Positions 8,150 to 16,778 are shown, numbered from the stretch's first letter. The stretch: 64,000 bases of DNA from Pseudomonas synxantha BG33R (GCF_000263715.2 NZ_CM001514.1:1722936-1786935), one strand, 5' to 3'. A program made the numbers and translations. Notes: generated by a model not told the origin, from the sequence alone.

Positions 8150-9583
8150 TTAGCTCATCATCCCTTTCACCAGGCGTTCCTGTTCGATCAGCTCACGCTG
8201 ACGTGCGTCGATACGTGAGGACAGTGGGAAATTACTGCCTGCGCGGCGCTTGGCAAAGTCCAGTTGCTGGATGGCCTGCTGGAAGTCCCCTACCAGTGCG
8301 AAGTATTCGGCGCGGGCCTGATGCAAGCCGATGATGTTGCCGGACAGGCCGCGTGTTTCGGCCACCTGATACCACACGTCCGGATCGTCGGGGCGTGACT
8401 TGAGCAAGCCATCCAGCGCCTTTTCGGCATCGGCGGTGCGGTTCTGCTTAAGCAGCAGGTCTACCCGCACCTGGTTCAGCGGATAGTTGCTGGGGTACTG
8501 GGTGAGCATACGGTCAGTCCGTTGCTGGGCATCCGCCATGCGGTTGCTGGTGATGTCCAGTTCGATCTGCGCCAGATTGTAGGTGATGTCATTGGGTGCC
8601 TTGGCGAGCAGCGGTGCCAGGCTTTCCCGTGCTTCCTTGAGTTGGACTCCCTTGATCTGCGCAATGGCGAGGCCATAACGCGCTACATCGTTTTTGGGGT
8701 TGTCGTCCAACTGCGCCTGGAAGCGCTTGGCAGCCAGGCCAGGCGTGTCTTCGTATTTCAATTGCACGCGTGCGCGAATCAGTTGATAGCGCAGGCTGTC
8801 TTCCTTGCCGCCGAGTTTGGCCTGTTCGGCGCGATTGCGGGTGTCGGCAATACGCGATTCGGTCACTGGGTGCGTCAACAGGAACTCCGGTGGCTTGGCA
8901 TCGAAGCGGTACTGACGCATCAGGCGTTCGAACATGGTGGGCATCGACCGCGGGTCGTAGCCGGCTTTCTCCAGGTTGAGGATGCCGATGCGGTCTGCCT
9001 CTTGTTCGTTCTGCCGGGAGAACCGGCGCTGCTCCTGGATCGCAGCCGCTTGTGAGCCGGCAATTGCGGCGATACCCGCATCGCCGGCACCCGCGGCGGC
9101 GGCAATAATGCCGCCAAGCAGCGCCGCCATCATTGGCAGTTGCATGCGTGACTGGGCTTCCACGCCCCTGGCAAAGTGGCGCTGGGACAAGTGCGCCAGT
9201 TCGTGGGCCAGTACCGACGCGTATTCACCTTCGGTCTGGGCATTGAGGAACAAGCCGCCGTTCACCCCAATGATCCCGCCGGGTGCCGCAAAGGCGTTGA
9301 GCTGCGGGCTGTTGATCAGGATGAATTCCAGGCGCCGATCGTTGACCTGGCTGGTCTCCACCAGCTTGTACACGCTGGTTTCTACGTAGTCCTTGAGTTG
9401 CGGGTCATTAAGCTGCGACACCTGACCGCGCAAATAGGCCAGCCAGGCGCGGCCCAGTTGATATTCCTGTTGGGGCGAGACAATGGCAGAACTGGCGTCA
9501 CCAAGTGACGGCAGCTCATCGGCGAAGGCCGGGGAGGCCAGCAGGCAGGCCAGCGTCAGCAGGGTAGGGCGCAAAAAAGTCAT
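8150..9583 (-). CDS. bepA: BepA-type M48 metalloprotease with TPR domain
   Basis: A 477-residue periplasmic protease of the BepA/YfgC family, which takes part in outer-membrane protein assembly and LptD quality control. Signal peptide at 1-22; zinc-binding HELAH at 127-131, with further glutamates in the NEQEADRIG block that completes the M48 site; C-terminal half (~270-477) helical with TPR-like spacing. The ATG at 9583 starts a normal signal peptide; a TTG two codons upstream is less likely. Equivalent to the PA1005 position in P. aeruginosa, divergent from the TusA-like gene. Confidence 0.9.
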   Translation of the reverse strand: MTFLRPTLLTLACLLASPAFADELPSLGDASSAIVSPQQEYQLGRAWLAYLRGQVSQLNDPQLKDYVETSVYKLVETSQVNDRRLEFILINSPQLNAFAAPGGIIGVNGGLFLNAQTEGEYASVLAHELAHLSQRHFARGVEAQSRMQLPMMAALLGGIIAAAAGAGDAGIAAIAGSQAAAIQEQRRFSRQNEQEADRIGILNLEKAGYDPRSMPTMFERLMRQYRFDAKPPEFLLTHPVTESRIADTRNRAEQAKLGGKEDSLRYQLIRARVQLKYEDTPGLAAKRFQAQLDDNPKNDVARYGLAIAQIKGVQLKEARESLAPLLAKAPNDITYNLAQIELDITSNRMADAQQRTDRMLTQYPSNYPLNQVRVDLLLKQNRTADAEKALDGLLKSRPDDPDVWYQVAETRGLSGNIIGLHQARAEYFALVGDFQQAIQQLDFAKRRAGSNFPLSSRIDARQRELIEQERLVKGMMS

Positions 9584-9678
9584 GCACAAAGCCTTTCGAC
9601 AAAGAGCTTACTGTAGCCGGACACTGCGCCTGGGACCAGATATTCTAAGCAGCCCAAATGTTTGCCTGGAGTAACACC

Positions 9679-9918
9679 ATGACCGACGCTGTAGCCTTTG
9701 ACGCCGAACTCGATGCCAGCGGCCTCAACTGCCCGTTGCCCCTGCTCAAGGCCAAGATGGAACTCAATAAAATGGCCCGCGGTGCGGTGCTCAAGGTGAC
9801 CGCCACCGACGCTGGCTCCCAGCGTGACTTCCGCACCTTTGCCAAACTCGCCGGCCACACTCTGGAGCACGAAGAAGAAGCCGAGGGTGTGTACCGGTAT
9901 TGGTTGCGCAAGGCCTGA
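9679..9918 (+). CDS. TusA-family sulfur carrier (PA1006-like)
   Basis: A 79-residue protein with the TusA/SirA signature: a single reactive cysteine in CPLPLLKAK near residue 18, followed by the conserved V-x-A-T-D-x-G-S segment. Such proteins pass persulfide sulfur to tRNA thiolation, molybdenum cofactor or other acceptors. The position between the BepA-type gene and bcp is that of P. aeruginosa PA1006, a TusA-like protein linked to molybdoenzyme maturation; that role is inferred from synteny. Confidence 0.88.
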   Translation: MTDAVAFDAELDASGLNCPLPLLKAKMELNKMARGAVLKVTATDAGSQRDFRTFAKLAGHTLEHEEEAEGVYRYWLRKA

Positions 9919-9937
9919 CGGCCTTATCGACGCACAA

Positions 9938-10420
9938 TCAGGCCTTGTTCAGCGCCTGCGCTGCCGCCAACACGGCATCCACATGCCCCGGCACTTTCAC
10001 GCCACGCCATTCCTGACGCAGCACGCCTTCGCTGTCGATCAGAAAGGTGCTGCGATCAACGCCCAGGTATTCCTTGCCGTACAGCTTCTTGAGCTTGATC
10101 ACATCAAACAGCTGGCAGACCGCTTCGTCCTTGTCGCTGATCAGCTCGAAAGGAAATTCCTGCTTGGCCTTGAAGTTCTCGTGGGACTTCACGCTGTCAC
10201 GCGACACACCAAACACTTCAGTGTTGGCGGCCTGGAAAGCTGCGTATTGGTCACGAAAGCCCTGGCCTTCAGTGGTGCAGCCCGGGGTGCTGTCCTTGGG
10301 GTAGAAGTAGATCACCACTTGCTTGCCCTTGAGAGCTGCGAGGCTGAAAGTCTGGCCGCTGGTGGCCTGGGCTTCGAAGTCGGCGACAGGTTTATCGATG
10401 GCTACCGGCATGACTGGCAT
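9938..10420 (-). CDS. bcp: Thioredoxin-dependent peroxiredoxin Bcp/PrxQ
   Basis: A 160-residue 2-Cys/atypical peroxiredoxin that reduces peroxides using thioredoxin. The active-site motif YPKDSTPGCTTEG contains the peroxidatic cysteine; the usual resolving cysteine five residues later is absent from this CTTEGQ stretch, as in several PrxQ proteins. The ATG at 10420 is preceded by AAGGAAG; an internal in-frame ATG at 10411 is the alternative start. Lies 14 bp after gcvR on the same strand, so the two are probably co-transcribed. Confidence 0.92.
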   Translation of the reverse strand: MPVMPVAIDKPVADFEAQATSGQTFSLAALKGKQVVIYFYPKDSTPGCTTEGQGFRDQYAAFQAANTEVFGVSRDSVKSHENFKAKQEFPFELISDKDEAVCQLFDVIKLKKLYGKEYLGVDRSTFLIDSEGVLRQEWRGVKVPGHVDAVLAAAQALNKA

Positions 10421-10434
10421 GAATAGATGCTTCC

Positions 10435-10995
10435 TTACATTGGGTTCTGTGGGCGCCATGGCTCGATCAGCGCGTCGAGGTTCAGGGCATCGGCGAAATC
10501 CAGGAACTGGTCGCGCAACCAACTGATCTGTACGCCGGCCGGCAGGGTCACGGTGAACGTGGCGTTGAGCATGGTGCCGCCGGTTTGCGGGGCCTGGTAG
10601 GTGTCGCAGGTCAGGTTTTCCAGCTCGACGTTGTGGTCGATGAAGAACTGGCACAACTCGTTGACGATGTCCGAGCGGTAGGCCGAGCTGACATACGCCA
10701 CATAAGGCAGGGCCTGCGGGCGGTTTTCCAGGGCTGCGCTGCGCACTACGTTGACGGTGAAATCGTGTTTCTTGGCCAGGCCCGGCAGGCCGGTTTCGAG
10801 GCGCGCCAAGGCGTCCCAGGAACCGGAAATCTGCAAGACCAGCGCGCTGCACTCGCCGTGGCGGGTGAGGCGGGAGGTTACGACGGCGCAGCGGTTCTCA
10901 TGGCTGGCGCGGCACAGGACGTTGGTCAGCTCCATGGGGTTGGCGCCGAGGGCACTGATAACAAGGAATTGTTCGCGAACTGTGGGGGTGGACAT
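10435..10995 (-). CDS. gcvR: GcvR-like ACT-domain regulator
   Basis: A 186-residue cytoplasmic protein made of two ACT domains (~8-85 and ~95-175), matching GcvR, which in E. coli represses the glycine cleavage operon through GcvA in response to glycine. Start MSTPTVREQFLVISALG is preceded by AGGAAGG. It is divergent from dapA (262 bp) and upstream of bcp. Family placement is good; the regulatory target in Pseudomonas is inferred. Confidence 0.85.
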   Translation of the reverse strand: MSTPTVREQFLVISALGANPMELTNVLCRASHENRCAVVTSRLTRHGECSALVLQISGSWDALARLETGLPGLAKKHDFTVNVVRSAALENRPQALPYVAYVSSAYRSDIVNELCQFFIDHNVELENLTCDTYQAPQTGGTMLNATFTVTLPAGVQISWLRDQFLDFADALNLDALIEPWRPQNPM

Positions 10996-11257
10996 GCAGC
11001 CTTCCTAAAGCGATGAGCGGTCAATACTGTGTGGGCCGTATCGATCAAAGGATCAAGGGTAGCGAAAAGCGTCGCCAAGGGCTAGGAGGTGGCGTTTTCA
11101 TTGCGTGATCGGCCGGCTTGAAGCGGTGCTTTGGCCCAATGATGGCATTGCCCGACGTTTAGTTGCTCCAGAACGCATCCTCACGCGGTACTTCGCTTGT
11201 ACAAGCATCTTGGCGCCAGTACCATTACGGCTCTCTTTTTCCGGCAGGAGCGGTTGC

Positions 11258-12136
11258 ATGATTGCGGGCAGTATGGTGGCACTGGTCACACCCATGGATG
11301 CACAAGGTCGTCTCGACTGGGACAGCCTGGGCAAACTGGTGGACTTCCACCTGCAAGAGGGCACCAACGCCATCGTGGCGGTCGGCACCACAGGTGAATC
11401 GGCCACCCTCGATGTGGAAGAACACATCCAGGTGATCGAGTTCGTGGTCAAGCGCGTTGCGGGCCGCATCGCCGTGATCGCCGGAACGGGCGCCAACTCC
11501 ACGCGCGAAGCGATCGAGCTGACTCGCAACGCCAAGAAAGCCGGCGCCGATGCGTGCCTGCTGGTGACCCCGTACTACAACAAGCCGACCCAGGAAGGCT
11601 TGTACCAGCACTTCAAAGCCATCGCCGAAGCCGTCCAGATCCCGCAGATCCTCTATAACGTACCGGGTCGTACCGCGTGCGATATGAAGGCCGAGACCGT
11701 GATCCGCCTGTCCACCGTGCCGAACATCATCGGTATCAAGGAAGCCACTGGCGACCTGCAGCGCGCCAAGGACATCCTGGCCGGCGTGAGCAGTGACTTC
11801 CTGGTGTATTCCGGTGACGACGCCACCGCTGTCGAACTGATCCTGCTGGGTGGCAAGGGCAACATTTCCGTGACCGCCAACGTGGCTCCGCGTGCCATGA
11901 GCGAAATGTGCGCGGCCGCCATCGCCGGCGATGCCGCGACGGCCCGTGCGATCCACGAGAAGCTGATGCCGCTCAACAAGACACTGTTTATCGAATCCAA
12001 TCCTATTCCCGTGAAATGGGCGCTGACTGAGATGGGCCTGATGCCGGACGGTATCCGTCTGCCGCTCACCCGGCTCAGCGAAGCCTGTCACGAACCGCTG
12101 CGACAGGCCCTGCGCCAGTCCGGCGTCCTGGTTTAA
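11258..12136 (+). CDS. dapA: 4-hydroxy-tetrahydrodipicolinate synthase DapA
   Basis: A 292-residue class I aldolase-fold enzyme joining pyruvate and aspartate semialdehyde in lysine/diaminopimelate synthesis. Family signatures are seen: GTTGESATL near residue 43, the tyrosine-containing [10 protein letters not shown], and the Schiff-base lysine in [13 protein letters not shown] 11258 ([13 protein letters not shown]) has GGAG ten bases upstream and gives the standard length; longer in-frame extensions are not expected. First gene of the dapA-bamC-MBL-purC run. Confidence 0.97.
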   Translation: MIAGSMVALVTPMDAQGRLDWDSLGKLVDFHLQEGTNAIVAVGTTGESATLDVEEHIQVIEFVVKRVAGRIAVIAGTGANSTREAIELTRNAKKAGADACLLVTPYYNKPTQEGLYQHFKAIAEAVQIPQILYNVPGRTACDMKAETVIRLSTVPNIIGIKEATGDLQRAKDILAGVSSDFLVYSGDDATAVELILLGGKGNISVTANVAPRAMSEMCAAAIAGDAATARAIHEKLMPLNKTLFIESNPIPVKWALTEMGLMPDGIRLPLTRLSEACHEPLRQALRQSGVLV

Positions 12137-12153
12137 TTGAGGAAGCACTACGC

Positions 12154-13269
12154 ATGAAGCGATTGGCCGGACTTTCCGCACTTGCCTTGATTATCTCCAG
12201 CACCAGTGGCTGCGGTTGGGTATGGGGCCCGGAAGGCTACTTCCGTGACCGCGGCAGCGATTACCTGGAAGCGCAAGCAACCAAACCGATGCAGTTGCCG
12301 CCTGATGTCAATGTCGCCAAGCGTCTTGACCCCTTGTTGCCGATCCCACGCAACGTCGCCGACGACACCGTCAAGGGCGAGTACGTAGTACCGCGCCCGC
12401 AGCCGATCACGGCAGTGGCCGATGCCAGCGACTACAGCCTGCAGAAAAGTGGCGACAACCGCTGGATCGTGGCTCAGCGCCCACCTGCCGAAGTCTGGCC
12501 GGTGGCAGTGCAGTTCTTCCAGGACAACGGTTTCCGTCTCGACCAGCAACGCCCGCAAACCGGTGAGTTCACCACGGCGTGGCAGCAAGGCCGCGAGTTG
12601 TCCGCCAACATGGCTCAGCGCCTGCTGGCCGGCGGTGTGGCCGCCGACAGCGAGGCCCGTGTGCGTGTGCGCATCGAGCCAGGCGTGCAGCGCAATACCA
12701 GTGAAGTCTATGTGGTCAGCGCCGAGCGCCCTGCCGGCAGCACGGCCAACGTCGATTTCACCCCGCGTTCGGTCAACACCGGCGTCGATGCCGCGCTGGT
12801 CGACGAGATGCTCGCCAGCATGAGCCGTATCTCCGAGAAGGGCGGTTCCGTTTCCCTGCTCGCCGCCCGTGACTACGACACCCCTAACCGCGTCAGCCTC
12901 ACCGAAGACGGCAGCGGTAACGTGGTGCTCAACCTGGGTGAAGACCTCGACCGTGCCTGGGCCAGTGTTGGCCGTGCGTTGGAGCAAGGCCCTTGGCGCG
13001 TTGAAGACATCAACCGCAGCCTGGGCCTGTACTACATCAACGTGGCTGAAAAGGCCGAGAAGAAAGACGACGAGCCAGGTTTCTTCGGCAAACTGTTCGG
13101 CAGCGCGCCGACCAAGGAAGAGATCGAAACCCGTGCCGAGCGTTATCAGGTTCGTTTGAGCAAGGTTGGCGAAAGCGTGCAAGTCACCGTCGAGAAGAAC
13201 ATCAATACCGTCGCGCCAGCTGAGACAGCGCGCAAAGTGTTGGGCGTGATTCAAGACAACCTGGGCTGA
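12154..13269 (+). CDS. bamC: Outer-membrane assembly lipoprotein BamC
   Basis: A 371-residue lipoprotein of the BAM complex. A lipoprotein-type signal ends at STSGC (Cys 20), followed by an extended N-terminal stretch (PMQLPPDVNV, which in E. coli contacts BamD) and two helix-grip domains. It starts 17 bp after dapA, the usual dapA-bamC pair. The gene ends 4 bp before the MBL gene. Confidence 0.93.
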   Translation: MKRLAGLSALALIISSTSGCGWVWGPEGYFRDRGSDYLEAQATKPMQLPPDVNVAKRLDPLLPIPRNVADDTVKGEYVVPRPQPITAVADASDYSLQKSGDNRWIVAQRPPAEVWPVAVQFFQDNGFRLDQQRPQTGEFTTAWQQGRELSANMAQRLLAGGVAADSEARVRVRIEPGVQRNTSEVYVVSAERPAGSTANVDFTPRSVNTGVDAALVDEMLASMSRISEKGGSVSLLAARDYDTPNRVSLTEDGSGNVVLNLGEDLDRAWASVGRALEQGPWRVEDINRSLGLYYINVAEKAEKKDDEPGFFGKLFGSAPTKEEIETRAERYQVRLSKVGESVQVTVEKNINTVAPAETARKVLGVIQDNLG

Positions 13270-13273
13270 TTCG

Positions 13274-14032
13274 GTGCGTTTTGCCGTTCTCGGCAGCGGT
13301 AGCCAAGGGAACGGTACGCTGGTCGCCCACGATGACACGTACGTGCTGGTCGATTGTGGTTTCTCGTTAAGAGAAACCGAGCGACGCCTGCTGCGCCTCG
13401 GGGTTCACCCCACGCAGTTGAGCGCAATTCTGGTCACCCACGAACATGCCGACCACGTGCATGGCGTGGGTTTACTGTCTCGGCGCTACAATCTGCCGGT
13501 GTACTTGAGTCGCGGCACGCTGCGCGGGATGCGCAAGCCCATCGAGCCGGCAGGTTTTCTGGCCGGTGGCGAGCAACTGCAAATCGGTGCCTTGAGCATC
13601 AATGTCATCGCGGTTGCCCACGATGCCCAGGAGCCCACGCAATACGTATTCAGTGACGGCCAGCGGCGTTTCGGCGTGCTGACCGACCTGGGTTCCTACT
13701 GCGCCAGGGTGCTGGACGGTTACCGGGACCTCGATGCCTTGATGATCGAGTCCAACCACTGCAGGGATCTGCTGGCGCGCGGCCACTACCCTTACTTTCT
13801 CAAGCAGCGGGTGGGCGGCGAGCTGGGACATTTGAACAATCACCAGGCGGCGTACCTGGTGTATGAGTTGGGCTGGCAAGACCTGCAACACCTGGTCCTG
13901 GCTCACCTCAGCAGCAAGAACAACCTGCCGACGCTTGCCCGGCAATGTTTTGTCGACACCCTCGGGTGCGACCCGGACTGGCTGCAACTGGCCGATCAAG
14001 ATTCAGGGCTCGACTGGCGACACATCGCCTAG
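13274..14032 (+). CDS. MBL-fold metal-dependent hydrolase
   Basis: A 252-residue cytoplasmic metallo-beta-lactamase-fold protein with an intact metal motif HEHADH (residues ~57-62) and a later conserved ESNH segment. It resembles the YycJ/PA1012-type hydrolases whose substrate is not established; nuclease or phosphodiesterase activity is possible. Starts at a GTG 4 bp after bamC, so it is translated as part of the same transcript. Confidence 0.85.
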   Translation: MRFAVLGSGSQGNGTLVAHDDTYVLVDCGFSLRETERRLLRLGVHPTQLSAILVTHEHADHVHGVGLLSRRYNLPVYLSRGTLRGMRKPIEPAGFLAGGEQLQIGALSINVIAVAHDAQEPTQYVFSDGQRRFGVLTDLGSYCARVLDGYRDLDALMIESNHCRDLLARGHYPYFLKQRVGGELGHLNNHQAAYLVYELGWQDLQHLVLAHLSSKNNLPTLARQCFVDTLGCDPDWLQLADQDSGLDWRHIA

Positions 14033-14059
14033 CCCACCTTACTCAAAGCGGAGCCCATC

Positions 14060-14773
14060 ATGGAAAAACGTGAAGAACTCTACCGCGGCAAAGCCAAGTC
14101 GGTGTACAAGACCGACGACGCCAACCGCCTGATCCTGCTGTTTCGCAACGACACCTCGGCGTTCGACGGTAAGCGCATCGAACAGCTTGATCGCAAGGGC
14201 ATGGTGAACAACAAGTTCAACGCCTTCATCATGCAGAAGCTCGAAGCGGCCGGTATCCCGACCCAATTCGACAAACTGCTGGGCGACAACGAGTGCCTGG
14301 TCAAGAAGCTCGACATGATCCCGGTGGAATGCGTCGTGCGTAACTACGCCGCCGGCAGCCTGGTCAAGCGCCTGGGTGTGGAAGAGGGCCTCAAGCTCAA
14401 CCCTTACACGTTCGAGCTGTTCCTGAAGGACGACGCCAAGGGCGACCCGTTCATCAACGAATCCCACGTCGTGGCCTTCGGCTGGGGCACCGCTGAACAA
14501 CTGGCGCGCATGAAAGAGTTGTCCCTCAAGGTCAACGACGTGCTGACCAAGCTGTTCGACGACGCAGGCCTGTTGCTGGTGGACTTCAAGCTCGAATTCG
14601 GCGTGTTCCACGACGGCTCCATCGTCCTGGGCGACGAATTCAGCCCAGACGGCTGCCGCCTGTGGGACAAGGACACCAAGAAGAAGATGGACAAAGACCG
14701 CTTCCGCCAGGGCCTCGGTGATGTGATCGAAGCCTACGAAGAAGTCGCCAATCGTCTGGGCGTACCGCTGTAA
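14060..14773 (+). CDS. purC: SAICAR synthase PurC
   Basis: A 237-residue enzyme of purine synthesis that joins aspartate to CAIR using ATP. N-terminal [12 protein letters not shown], the nucleotide-binding [10 protein letters not shown] and the VDFKLEFG / [12 protein letters not shown] signatures are intact. Length is standard. It begins 27 bp after the MBL gene with a GGAG ribosome site. Confidence 0.97.
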   Translation: MEKREELYRGKAKSVYKTDDANRLILLFRNDTSAFDGKRIEQLDRKGMVNNKFNAFIMQKLEAAGIPTQFDKLLGDNECLVKKLDMIPVECVVRNYAAGSLVKRLGVEEGLKLNPYTFELFLKDDAKGDPFINESHVVAFGWGTAEQLARMKELSLKVNDVLTKLFDDAGLLLVDFKLEFGVFHDGSIVLGDEFSPDGCRLWDKDTKKKMDKDRFRQGLGDVIEAYEEVANRLGVPL

Positions 14774-14856
14774 TCGACGCAAGCATCTGATAGCACGGAA
14801 AAAAATCGCTTCGGCGCTTTGCATCCATCAATCATGCTGTTATGATGCGCGCCGTT

Positions 14857-14946
14857 GGAGAGATGCCAGAGTGGCCGAATGGGACGGATTCGAAATCCGT
14901 TGTACCTTCACCGGTACCTAGGGTTCGAATCCCTATCTCTCCGCCA
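14857..14946 (+). tRNA. tRNA-Ser (anticodon CGA)
   Basis: A 90-nt class II tRNA. The acceptor stem pairs GGAGAGA with TCTCTCC, followed by G and an encoded CCA. The anticodon stem ACGGA/TCCGT holds loop TTCGAAA, giving CGA (reads UCG). The long variable arm (TACCTTCACCGGTA) and T-loop GTTCGAATC are typical of tRNA-Ser. The accessory patch (MntA/HepT and beyond) starts directly downstream, and tRNA 3' ends are common integration points, though I found no repeated attachment copy. Confidence 0.97.
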
Positions 14947-14960
14947 TTACTTATAAACAG

Positions 14961-14996
14961 AAACCCCCAATAACTTAAAGGTTGTTGGGGGTTTTT
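14961..14996 (+). terminator. Intrinsic terminator after tRNA-Ser
   Basis: AAACCCCCAATAAC, short loop, GTTGTTGGGGGTTTTTG: a strong stem followed by a T-run 14 bp after the tRNA. Confidence 0.88.
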
Positions 14997-15067
14997 GTTT
15001 TTGTAGCAGAAATGCTCAGGTGAATTCTGCTACGGTCGTGATTACCTGATGACAATGCGGGTCAATC

Positions 15068-15463
15068 ATGAATTTTGAAAAAGTGCTCACGCATTTGCAG
15101 GCTAACCTTCCAGGTCTTTTGGCAGTGTACGTCTTTGGCAGCCAGGCGACGGGCGAGGCAAATGCCGACAGCGATCTTGACTTGGCTGTGCTGATTGAGG
15201 GAAGCATTGACCCACTGCAACTGTGGCGCCTATGCGGGGAATTAGCGGATATCGTCAAGGTCCCCGTCGATTTGCTGGACTTACGCGCAGCCTCGACGGT
15301 CATGCAATACCAAGTCATAACGACAGGGCGCCGCCTCTGGAGCAAGGACAGTCAGGCGGGTATCTTTGAGAGCTACATACTCAGCGAGAAAACTGCATTG
15401 GATTGCGCCAGGGCAGAGCTGCTAGTCGACATTCAAAAGGATGGAACGGTATATGGCCGATGA
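15068..15463 (+). CDS. mntA: MntA-type nucleotidyltransferase antitoxin
   Basis: A 131-residue minimal nucleotidyltransferase. The GSX10DXD motif is complete: G24-S25, then D36 and D38, followed by a downstream acidic strand (PVDLLDL). In characterised HEPN-MNT systems, MntA neutralises HepT by adding AMP to a tyrosine in its active site. Its 3' end overlaps the hepT start, showing translational coupling. The region has lower GC than the flanking core genes and follows a tRNA, suggesting acquisition. Confidence 0.87.
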   Translation: MNFEKVLTHLQANLPGLLAVYVFGSQATGEANADSDLDLAVLIEGSIDPLQLWRLCGELADIVKVPVDLLDLRAASTVMQYQVITTGRRLWSKDSQAGIFESYILSEKTALDCARAELLVDIQKDGTVYGR

Positions 15464-15872
15464 TGTACTCATCAACAAGGCTGCCAGTATTGAGCGTTGC
15501 GTTGCTCGTGCTCGGGAGGAGTACGAAAAGGATCCAGCCAGTTTTGCCACTGACTTCACCCGTCAAGATGCGGCCATTCTCAATATTCAGCGTGCCTGCG
15601 AGGCGGCTCTAGACATGGGGCAACATCTGATTCGTCGTGAGCGCCTCGGTGTCCCCCAAAGTGCTCGTGACGTGTTTGAGCTGCTGGCGCAGGGAGGATG
15701 GGTGAATCCTTCCTTACTGACTAACCTGAAAAACATGGTCGGTTTCCGCAATATCGCGGTGCATGAGTATCAGACGCTTCAGTTGCCTATTGCCGTTGCG
15801 ATCATCACCAAACATTTGGGCGATTTCCTGGCATTCAGTGCACATGTCTTGACTAAGGACGCGGGCCAGTGA
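15453..15872 (+). CDS. hepT: HepT-type HEPN ribonuclease toxin
   Basis: A 139-residue HEPN protein, partner of mntA. The RX4HXY motif is R99-N-I-A-V-H104-E-Y106; R and H form the RNase site and Y106 is the predicted AMPylation target. ATG 15453 gives the family start MADDVLINKAASIERC; an ATG four codons earlier (15441) is possible. Overlaps mntA by 11 bp. Expected role: RNase toxin held in check by MntA, in persistence or phage defence. Confidence 0.87.
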   Translation: MADDVLINKAASIERCVARAREEYEKDPASFATDFTRQDAAILNIQRACEAALDMGQHLIRRERLGVPQSARDVFELLAQGGWVNPSLLTNLKNMVGFRNIAVHEYQTLQLPIAVAIITKHLGDFLAFSAHVLTKDAGQ

Positions 15873-15904
15873 GCCGATTCAAATGGCCCGCGGTAAAATC
15901 AAGG

Positions 15905-16096
15905 CTACAGGTCGTCTAGAGAAACCTTCACTCGCTGAGCAGACGCCTGGCGCTCACGTACGGTCGCTATCAACGCTTCATCCTCTTTTGCCGGGCGCTT
16001 TTTGTCCGATTCTTTTACCGTTTCCCTTTGTCTTTTCTTCGCCTCTTGCTCGGTTACGTATTCACCTGTGACCGCATCGCGATATCTCGTTGGCAT
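15905..16096 (-). CDS. Small charged hypothetical protein
   Basis: A 63-residue protein, MPTRYRDAVTGEYVTEQEA then a Lys/Arg/Glu-rich helical stretch. I do not recognise a function. The ATG at 16096 has AAGGA about 8 bases upstream on the minus strand. It is convergent with hepT (32 bp) and upstream of it lie several inverted repeats, including a 7-bp dyad at 16155-16170. Codon pattern and start support a real gene. Confidence 0.6.
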   Translation of the reverse strand: MPTRYRDAVTGEYVTEQEAKKRQRETVKESDKKRPAKEDEALIATVRERQASAQRVKVSLDDL

Positions 16097-16116
16097 ATCA
16101 GCATCCTTGACAGTAT

Positions 16117-16139
16117 GTCGCCACGGCGGCGACCTTTTT
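16117..16139 (+). terminator. Hairpin followed by T-run (terminator-like)
   Basis: GTCGCC (16117-16122), loop ACGGC, GGCGAC (16128-16133), then CTTTTTG. It looks like an intrinsic terminator on the plus strand, but no plus-strand gene ends just before it apart from hepT 245 bp earlier. A second hairpin with the same arms occurs at 16286-16302, so it may instead be a repeated structural element. Confidence 0.45.
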
Positions 16140-16154
16140 GAGGCTAGCTTGCAG

Positions 16155-16170
16155 GCTTGTGCACACAAGC
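16155..16170. repeat. 7-bp inverted repeat (operator-like dyad)
   Basis: GCTTGTG, CA, CACAAGC: a perfect dyad about 60 bp upstream of the minus-strand small gene start. Could be a regulator site; no regulator is identified. Confidence 0.35.
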
Positions 16171-16285
16171 TTCCTCGCCGGAATTCTGGTTACCAAGCTT
16201 TTCCGAAACAGGTGCTTACGTTGTGCCGGTTCGACAGTTTTCCAGCAGGGTTGCGTTGACTGGGGCAGGACGCTAACCTTTCGCC

Positions 16286-16502
16286 GTCGCCCTCATGGCG
16301 ACCGGTTTTGACAGACTGATTTACAGGTGTACGACCTCCATGCGATTACAGCGTTTCTGCTGTGACGTCGTTTTATGGCGGCTGTGCGTGGGGCATCTTC
16401 GGGTGCGCCGGGTCCTGTATACCGGTCTGTCAACCCGCGCATAGCTGCCACCTGATTCTGTTTGACAGCGGGATGTGGCAGCTCCCATTGCATACAGGAG
16501 CT
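16286..16502 (+). promoter_or_regulatory. Structured 5' leader of the DUF3077-like gene
   Basis: A gene-free stretch packed with inverted repeats. Seen in order: GTCGCC/GGCGAC (16286-16302); a 9-bp long-range pair TTGACAGAC (16308-16316) with GTCTGTCAA (16425-16433); inside it, AGGT/ACCT (16325-16337), ACAGC/GCTGT (16348-16363) and GCATC-TTCG-GGTGC (16393-16406), a UUCG tetraloop hairpin. Then AGCTGCCAC (16443-16451) with GTGGCAGCT (16475-16483), and AGCTCC (16480-16485) with GGAGCT (16497-16502). The last hairpin covers the Shine-Dalgarno GGAG and shares four bases with the one before, so they exclude each other. This suggests a switching leader RNA; DNA-level sites remain possible. Together with 16097-16285 this makes up the 411 bp gap, otherwise without genes. 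Confidence 0.55.
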
Positions 16503-16507
16503 ACACA

Positions 16508-16759
16508 ATGAGCAATCTCGATTCTGACTCCGAATTTTCCCCTCGGAAAATCTTCCATGTAGGTGCAGATGTCGGCACCGAAGAAGCCCTCACCAACGCC
16601 ACCGAAATCCTTTCATCCGCCCTGCAAACCGCCTATCAATGCGCCGAAGATCCTGACAGCACGCAGTCGCCCGTGATCATGGCCCTGGCTCAATTGATCG
16701 AAAACGCGCAAATGCTGGTGGATGCCGTCCTCGAGCGTGATTTCCCCACGGCCAAATAA
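16508..16759 (+). CDS. Small DUF3077-like protein
   Basis: An 83-residue acidic protein (MSNLDSDSEFSPRKIFHVGAD...). The FHVGADVGTEEALTNATEIL stretch resembles the DUF3077 family of small Pseudomonas proteins (F-x-V-x-A-G-V-x-x-E-A-L pattern). Function unknown. GGAG lies 7 bp before the ATG, inside the leader hairpin described above. A strong terminator follows 20 bp after the stop, so it is a single-gene unit. Confidence 0.75.
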   Translation: MSNLDSDSEFSPRKIFHVGADVGTEEALTNATEILSSALQTAYQCAEDPDSTQSPVIMALAQLIENAQMLVDAVLERDFPTAK

Positions 16760-16778
16760 GTACCTGCTCCCTGAAACG

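Noticed and set aside
16462..16490. TTGACA-like sequence as a promoter just before the DUF3077-like gene
   Set aside because: No -10 element at 16-18 bp spacing; treated instead as part of the stem-loop region.
14857..16500. Integrated element with attachment repeats at tRNA-Ser
   Set aside because: No integrase gene and no second copy of the tRNA 3' end found downstream.
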